NCBI RefSeq assembly: GCF_918797505.1
Contig: NC_092796.1
Location: 33,056,098 to 33,120,097, forward strand
Direction: 5' to 3'
Origin: Bemisia tabaci
Taxonomy: Eukaryota > Arthropoda > Insecta > Hemiptera > Aleyrodidae
Length of the DNA stretch: 64,000 bases
Shown here: positions 60,201-64,000 of the stretch, piece by piece
How the letters are laid out: each line of letters begins with the position of its first letter
Position numbering within the stretch: position 1 is the first letter of the stretch
Made by a program: the position numbers and the translations under genes
Notes under the pieces: model-generated
Database searches by the model: none
Seen by the model: the letters and a program-made list of their open reading frames with translations, nothing else
Told to the model about the DNA's origin: nothing

Positions 60201-63176
60201 AATAATGTTTTTACGCGGTTTCAGAATGATTCTTGGAGCTCACCTGGCGCAGGAGCTCCTGCACAAGATCCATGGGCTCCTGTCCCTGCACAGTCTGTCC
60301 AAAAACCTGGTAAGACGCATTTATCTTGGATAAAACTTTCAAGTTTATTGCCAAGCGTGAAACCTCAAAGAATCTTTATTATGATGTTTAAAGTTTCCAC
60401 TCCGATTTTTTTTTTTTTGAAGGGAAACAAGCCAACCTTATACCTTCAAATTTATACAGAATATTCTACTAGCAGAGAAGAAAATTCACGGAAGTTTTCA
60501 AGAAAGTACGGTCTTTAGTTTCCCTAAGAAAAAGTAAAGTATATCAGGAAGTCTTCAACGTAACCGCGATTTCATCGAAATGCTACAAGGAGGCTTTATT
60601 GGGATGACAATCCCTTTCGACAAGTTTCATTGTTGATTGACTTGATAATAACTTCAATGAATGGGTTGAAAAAACTGATTTTCTCCCTTTTGAGACTGGC
60701 TCTGTTCAACTTTCCTGTCAACATGCTTTTGTGTATAATGTGCTCATCAGGCCAGCAAATCATGCCAAATAATGTAGTGACTGCATGTGACAGTTGTAAG
60801 TGATGGTCATAAACTAAAATTAATGGAGATCGTAACGATGCTGCCGGTTCCTATCGGGTGCATCAAGAAAACGCATTTCATGATGAGGTCTGTGGTAGAT
60901 TTGCAGATAAAGTTTCTTCTGTTGCACAGCATAAAACCTGCCATCATGAAAACTAGTTACTATGACCTTTTTTCTTAGTCCAAGCAACATGGAGCGGTCA
61001 TTATCATTAGTTTGGCATAGACACATGTCAATGAATCTCTAAAAATGTTAGGTTCTCATGTTCTCTTTTCTTCTCGGTTACAGATCCATGGAGTCCAACA
61101 CTTCCACAATCAGCAAGTCGTCCGGTAGCAGCCTCTGACCCCTGGGCTGCTCCGTCTCTTTCCTCCCTTAGTCCTACAGATAATGACAGTACAATCGATG
61201 AATTTGCTGCAATTAGTAAAAGAAACGTCCACAACAATTGTAACAATATCAATAACAGTAGTAATAGTAATAGCAACGGTAACAACAACAACAATCTAAT
61301 CCAGTCAGGTTAGTTCAGATTGCAATTTTTGTTCCTGTATGGGAAATCAGCTGTCAATTCTTTTTACAAAAAAATTTTTTCAGTTTTTTTTCCAATCAAA
61401 TTTTATGTATCCTCAACTCTGATTCAAGATGAAGTTTTTTAAAGCCTGACCATTATGAAATAAGTTATGCAACGCTTTGTGATGCACAAAGTAATGCAAT
61501 TTTTCTAAGGCTCAAAACCCCTGGCAGGTTATTTGACCCTAAGGTATACTTTCCTCAGTATGTAACGGATGGATTTTCAAAATCATTTTTCAGTCTCTCT
61601 TCAATTATAGACGAGAGAATGTGTTCAAAGACCTCATTTGCTATTCTTTTTATTGTTTTATAATTTTACGAAACGTTCAATTTTACAGAATTTTTAGAAA
61701 AATGAACCTTTCATTAAGGAAAATTTAGTTTTGTTCAAATTCTCACAGCACTCTTCCATAATACAACAGGATACTAGAGGTGAAGGAGCTTTCTCGTCTT
61801 GAGAAATTTTAGCATTTCAATGTTCGTCTCTCTAAAGTTTACTATTTATTTCCTTTTTTCAAGCTTTACTTCAAAGTGAATCAGAAATTTTGGTTTCAGG
61901 GCAAGGAAGAAATGAAAAGCAATTTGCCATCTCAACTTTTTATCCTTGAAAATTTGTCAGTTCAATAAAAAAGAATTCATAAATCTGAGAAGACACAGGG
62001 ACTCGAGGTTTGAATTGCTCAGTCAACCGTTCTTCTGAATATTGTTCCTTTGTTTTTTACAGACCCATTCGATTTAAATGGCTTGTCCGATGACCTCCTT
62101 TCAGTCTCACCTAATCAGCAACAGCCAGCAAGAAAAACGCCCCACAGTTTCCTCGGAGAAAATTCAGCTTTGGTAAATTTAGATAATTTAGTGTCACCGG
62201 CACCTCCACCAATTCCAGCTTTGCCAGTTCAAAGTCGGACTGCAAGTAAGTAGTTTTTCCTTCTGTTTGTGGGTACAACTGATACAAAGCTAATTTCTTT
62301 TTCTTCTTTTTAAATCTTTTTTTAGCAAACCCTTTCTGGTTTAATAATGCCTTGTCTCCACGGGACGCTTCACTGGATTTTTCCCGAGTTTGAATTGCAG
62401 GAATGAAACTTCTGGGCTTTTTTCCTGTTGAACAACACAACAAAATTTCTTCTTCCTCTTTTTTAATTGTTCCTGGGACTCTACAGTGAGTGTTCGTCGG
62501 CACTGTGATTAGTATTGACTAACTCAATATTTTTCCCAACCTCAAGTGAGATTTTCCCCTGGGACAAATCCCATGAAACGTCCCATGGAGACAAGGCCTA
62601 ATGGTGTGCTAATAAATGCCATATGATCCGCTGACTAATAAATCTAAAATGAGACTAAAGGTCACCGTTCTTAAAATTTGTCATCCTTAAATTATTGAAC
62701 ACTGTTTTCTCAAAAACTGTCTTCATTATGATCGAGAAGTCAGAGGTTATTAATAGATGTAAATATCTCGTAGAGGTAATTGTAAGAGTCCCCTTTCTTA
62801 TACCTCCATCTTATCCATTCACTCATAAATGTTCAAACCGAAAACATTTTAGCCCATGCTATCATTGATGATGAATTTATGTGTGTACACTCAAGACTTT
62901 TCGAGAATTGCTAATTTTGTTTTGTTCTATCAAAAGTATTTGTAATTGTATTTTCCAACTCTAATCATATTTCTGTACAATTTATTTTTATTTTCAGGCT
63001 TAGTTAATCCTTTTAGCACTGTCGATAGCATCCAGCCTGGAGTGAACAATAGCTCGTTTCAACGTATGGGACCCAGCCCTTTGAGTTTCAATCAGCTGAG
63101 CACGCAACAACCACTATCCAGTGGTTTACCGCAGCCTCTAATTCCACAGCAGCAAGCAAACCCCTTCCTCTCTTAG
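51219..63176 (+). CDS. lqf: Epsin (liquid facets), ENTH-UIM endocytic adaptor, 11 coding exons
   Basis: Membrane-bending, ubiquitin-binding clathrin adaptor; in flies it is needed for Notch ligand endocytosis. Exons: 51219-51308, 51820-52029, 53086-53313, 54385-54420, 56152-56191, 57121-57283, 58891-59038, 60225-60309, 61084-61308, 62063-62245, 62998-63176; phases fit, 528 aa. The ENTH domain (about 8-150) has REATSNDPWGP, DLTYNVVAFTEIM, RLNDHGKNWRHVYKAL and QCKENIYAIQTLRDFQY. Two ubiquitin-interacting motifs follow: EEELQLQLAIAMSREE (214-229) and DDVRLQLALSQSE (240-252). AP-2 binding DPW motifs are at about 287, 320, 334 and 352, and DPF at 409. EH-domain NPF motifs are at 473 and 524, the last giving the typical C-terminus NPFLS. 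ATG 51219 lies exactly at a splice acceptor, so a non-coding 5' exon must lie upstream. An Asn/Ser-rich run in exon 9 may be polymorphic. Confidence 0.96.
53314..53409 (+). other. Possible read-through extension of epsin exon 3 (alternative 3' end)
   Basis: If the donor at 53314 is not used, the epsin frame continues for 31 codons (VSSTSFTSDLNSQ...) to TAA at 53407-53409. AATAAA at 53471-53476 and a perfect hairpin at 53479-53504 follow. The product would be about 207 aa: ENTH domain only, without UIM, DPW or NPF motifs. This is inference; transcripts are needed. Confidence 0.3.
53471..53476 (+). terminator. AATAAA in epsin intron 3 (possible intronic polyA signal)
   Basis: A canonical hexamer 62 bases after an in-frame stop that follows epsin exon 3 if its donor is skipped. 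Function is inferred from position. Confidence 0.3.
53479..53504. repeat. Perfect 26-nt palindromic hairpin in epsin intron 3
   Basis: TACACAGAACTA and TAGTTCTGTGTA are exact reverse complements separated by TT. It lies 70 bases after the read-through stop codon and 3 bases after AATAAA. Confidence 0.8.
53629..53886. repeat. Imperfect tandem repeat in epsin intron 3
   Basis: Three or more degenerate copies of (A/G)ATATTTAATAACCATTAGTA followed by AGAGAGAAG(T/C)AGA and GAAGAATAT. Inside it, ATTTAAGTGCTGT and ACAGCACTTAAAT (about 53768-53803) form a perfect 13-bp stem. Confidence 0.75.
54452..54706. mobile_element. MITE of the CTGC-GG-TGATTATTG family, epsin intron 4
   Basis: Starts CTGCGGACTGATTATTG and ends, in reverse complement, GCAGCAAGCTGATTATTG. 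The middle matches the copy at 10884 in order and spacing. It begins 31 bases after the donor of the 36-nt epsin exon 4. Confidence 0.75.
56861..57032. mobile_element. Short MITE with GAGC(T/C)GTTCATAAAAT ends, epsin intron 5
   Basis: GAGCTGTTCATAAAATACC at the left and GCATTTTATGAACGGCTC at the right form imperfect inverted repeats 172 bp apart. It contains a run of 12 C near 56989. The epsin exon 6 acceptor is 88 bases further on. Confidence 0.7.
58545..58795. mobile_element. Second copy of the GCAGAAAGGAACCA MITE, in epsin intron 6
   Basis: Left end AAAGGAACCAAGCCACATCA, right end GATGTGGCTTGGTTCCTTTC followed by TGCTGAACGTAGTCC. The interior aligns over its whole length with the NCAPD2 intron 5 copy. 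Confidence 0.85.
59150..59305. repeat. Dispersed repeat copy, epsin intron 7
   Basis: Shares GAAACAAGCCA, AATTTATA, GAGAAGTAAAATCAAGGGAG, TTTCCAAGAAA and AGGAAGTCTGCAACG with 60412-60565, and weaker matches with 44455-44560 and 63360-63465. No coding capacity; boundaries are not defined. Confidence 0.6.
59399..59590. mobile_element. Third copy of the GGTGATCC element, inverted, epsin intron 7
   Basis: Begins TAGGGTGATCCTGAAATACC and continues as the reverse complement of the 46793 copy (GGTTCTTGTCCCTTTTCAAG, GTTTCCTTTGACC), ending GGGTCTTTTGGATCATGCTG. Confidence 0.65.
60412..60565. repeat. Dispersed repeat copy, epsin intron 8
   Basis: Aligns with 59150-59305: GAAACAAGCCAACCTTATAC, CAGAGAAGAAAATTCACGGA, TTTCAAGAAAGTACGG and AGGAAGTCTTCAACG in the same order and spacing. 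Confidence 0.6.
62349..62597. mobile_element. MITE with GCCTTGTCTCC ends, epsin intron 10
   Basis: GCCTTGTCTCCACGGGACG at the left is matched by CGTCCCATGGAGACAAGGC at the right, one mismatch over 19 bases, with about 250 bp between the outer ends. No coding capacity. Confidence 0.75.
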
Positions 63177-64000
63177 GTGTGTTAATAATTCGGCTAAATC
63201 CTTTCTTTTTAGCTTAACGGCAATTAAGATAGTAACATTTTGATGGTGAAACCGCAAAAATGCGCTCCTTGGTTGGGGCATTTTAAAATCTCCGCATCTA
63301 TTTTATATTTTAAAAGAAGGCTAAACTAATATTGTTGCCTGAAAATTTTAGAATTCTCCTCACATAGAGATCGAAATTATCGAAGTCTAAAAAAAATAAC
63401 GTTCAGTAGTTTTTTATGTAGAGAATAAAGTATGGCCGGAAGTCTGTAACACCTCAAACGGAGATACGCATTTCTGCAGTTTCACCATCAACCTAAGATA
63501 TACATGACGCATGGATCGAGTTTAGCAGAACAGTTACAACTGCATTGCGGTCTTTCAAAATCTCACTTCCTATTTTAATTTTGTAAATCACTGCAAATGA
63601 TATACAAGGTTTGGGAGTTGTAACACCAATATTCAGTATGAACAGCTTACTGTTCATAAAGATGGAGTTATCACTCATTCAGTAAGTCCATTACCCCTTG
63701 GAGTATAATTGGTTTGATCCTAATATGCTCTTGGTTTTTTTATCTTTTTCACACAGTTCGCCACTTGTAATCAATCATACTCAGTTTTCATTACCAGCTG
63801 TTACATGTCTTTTAGTTAACATAGTGCTGATCCATCAACTTAGTAATCAATAAATTAGCTTAATAGAGGTAGCTTTTTTAGTTTTATTCATGATGTATTG
63901 TTGTTGTTTTCTTACAGTCCAAGCAAACTAAACTGGAAATTAGTCAAGTGTCGTTCCAACACAGTTTTGAAGAAGATTGGACTTTGAATGGCCTTATACC
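63177..64000 (+). other. Epsin 3' UTR and downstream DNA
   Basis: No coding region is seen after the epsin stop. AATAAA occurs at 63424-63429, inside a degenerate copy of the dispersed repeat described at 59150, and again at 63849-63854. The stop is followed directly by a GTGTGT donor-like sequence, and a plausible acceptor (TTCTTACAG) ends at about 63918, so a spliced 3' UTR is possible. Confidence 0.4.

Noticed and set aside
61028..61294. Leucine-rich 88-codon minus frame resembling a signal peptide
   Set aside because: It is the antisense of the Asn/Ser-rich AAC/AAT run in epsin exon 9.
62326..62392. Alternative epsin exon after CTTTTTTTAG encoding TNPFW... and a stop
   Set aside because: It contains an NPF and a usable frame, but most of it lies in a MITE end (GCCTTGTCTCCACGGGACG). 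The exon at 62998 gives the conserved NPF-rich C-terminus instead.

Overview
This window looks like AT-rich genomic DNA from an arthropod, almost certainly an insect. It holds four conserved single-copy eukaryotic genes split into many short exons by canonical GT-AG introns, and the introns are packed with small non-autonomous DNA transposons. The epsin protein resembles Drosophila liquid facets (it shares the QVNVAGLRRN start and the RPQTxGEEELQLQLA block). A dispersed repeat carrying GCAGAAAGGAACCAAGCCAC reminds me of whitefly (Bemisia) DNA, but that is memory only and weak. No prokaryotic features, rRNA, tRNA or CRISPR array were seen.

Layout: (1) about 1.1-23.2 kb, minus strand: condensin I subunit NCAPD2 (27 proposed coding exons, about 1309 aa; only the last coding exon is uncertain). 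(2) 23.2-25.4 kb: a divergent promoter interval with a non-autonomous hAT element and a TTCGAAT-rich stretch. (3) 25.4-41.1 kb, plus strand: translation initiation factor eIF3c (14 exons, 886 aa). (4) 41.1-43.2 kb: a convergent 3'-3' interval with a terminal-inverted-repeat element. (5) 43.2-47.7 kb, minus strand: BUD23, the 18S rRNA guanine-N7 methyltransferase (6 exons, 280 aa). (6) 47.7-51.2 kb: a second divergent interval. (7) 51.2-63.2 kb, plus strand: epsin / liquid facets (11 coding exons, 528 aa), then 3' UTR to the end of the window.

The four genes are housekeeping functions: chromosome condensation, translation initiation, small-subunit ribosome maturation and clathrin-mediated endocytosis. 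They form two divergent pairs (NCAPD2/eIF3c and BUD23/epsin) and do not form a pathway. All splice phases were checked by hand from exon to exon and fit, including one GC-AG intron in NCAPD2.

The non-genic signals most worth following are: a 1424-bp almost perfect foldback (697-bp arms, 30-nt loop) inside eIF3c intron 13, which would be transcribed as a long double-stranded RNA hairpin; three non-autonomous hAT elements, each with an exact 8-bp target-site duplication; a 26-bp minisatellite whose every unit contains a small palindrome; and an intronic stop codon, AATAAA and 26-nt hairpin in epsin that could give an ENTH-only isoform. I did not find a convincing new multi-gene system.
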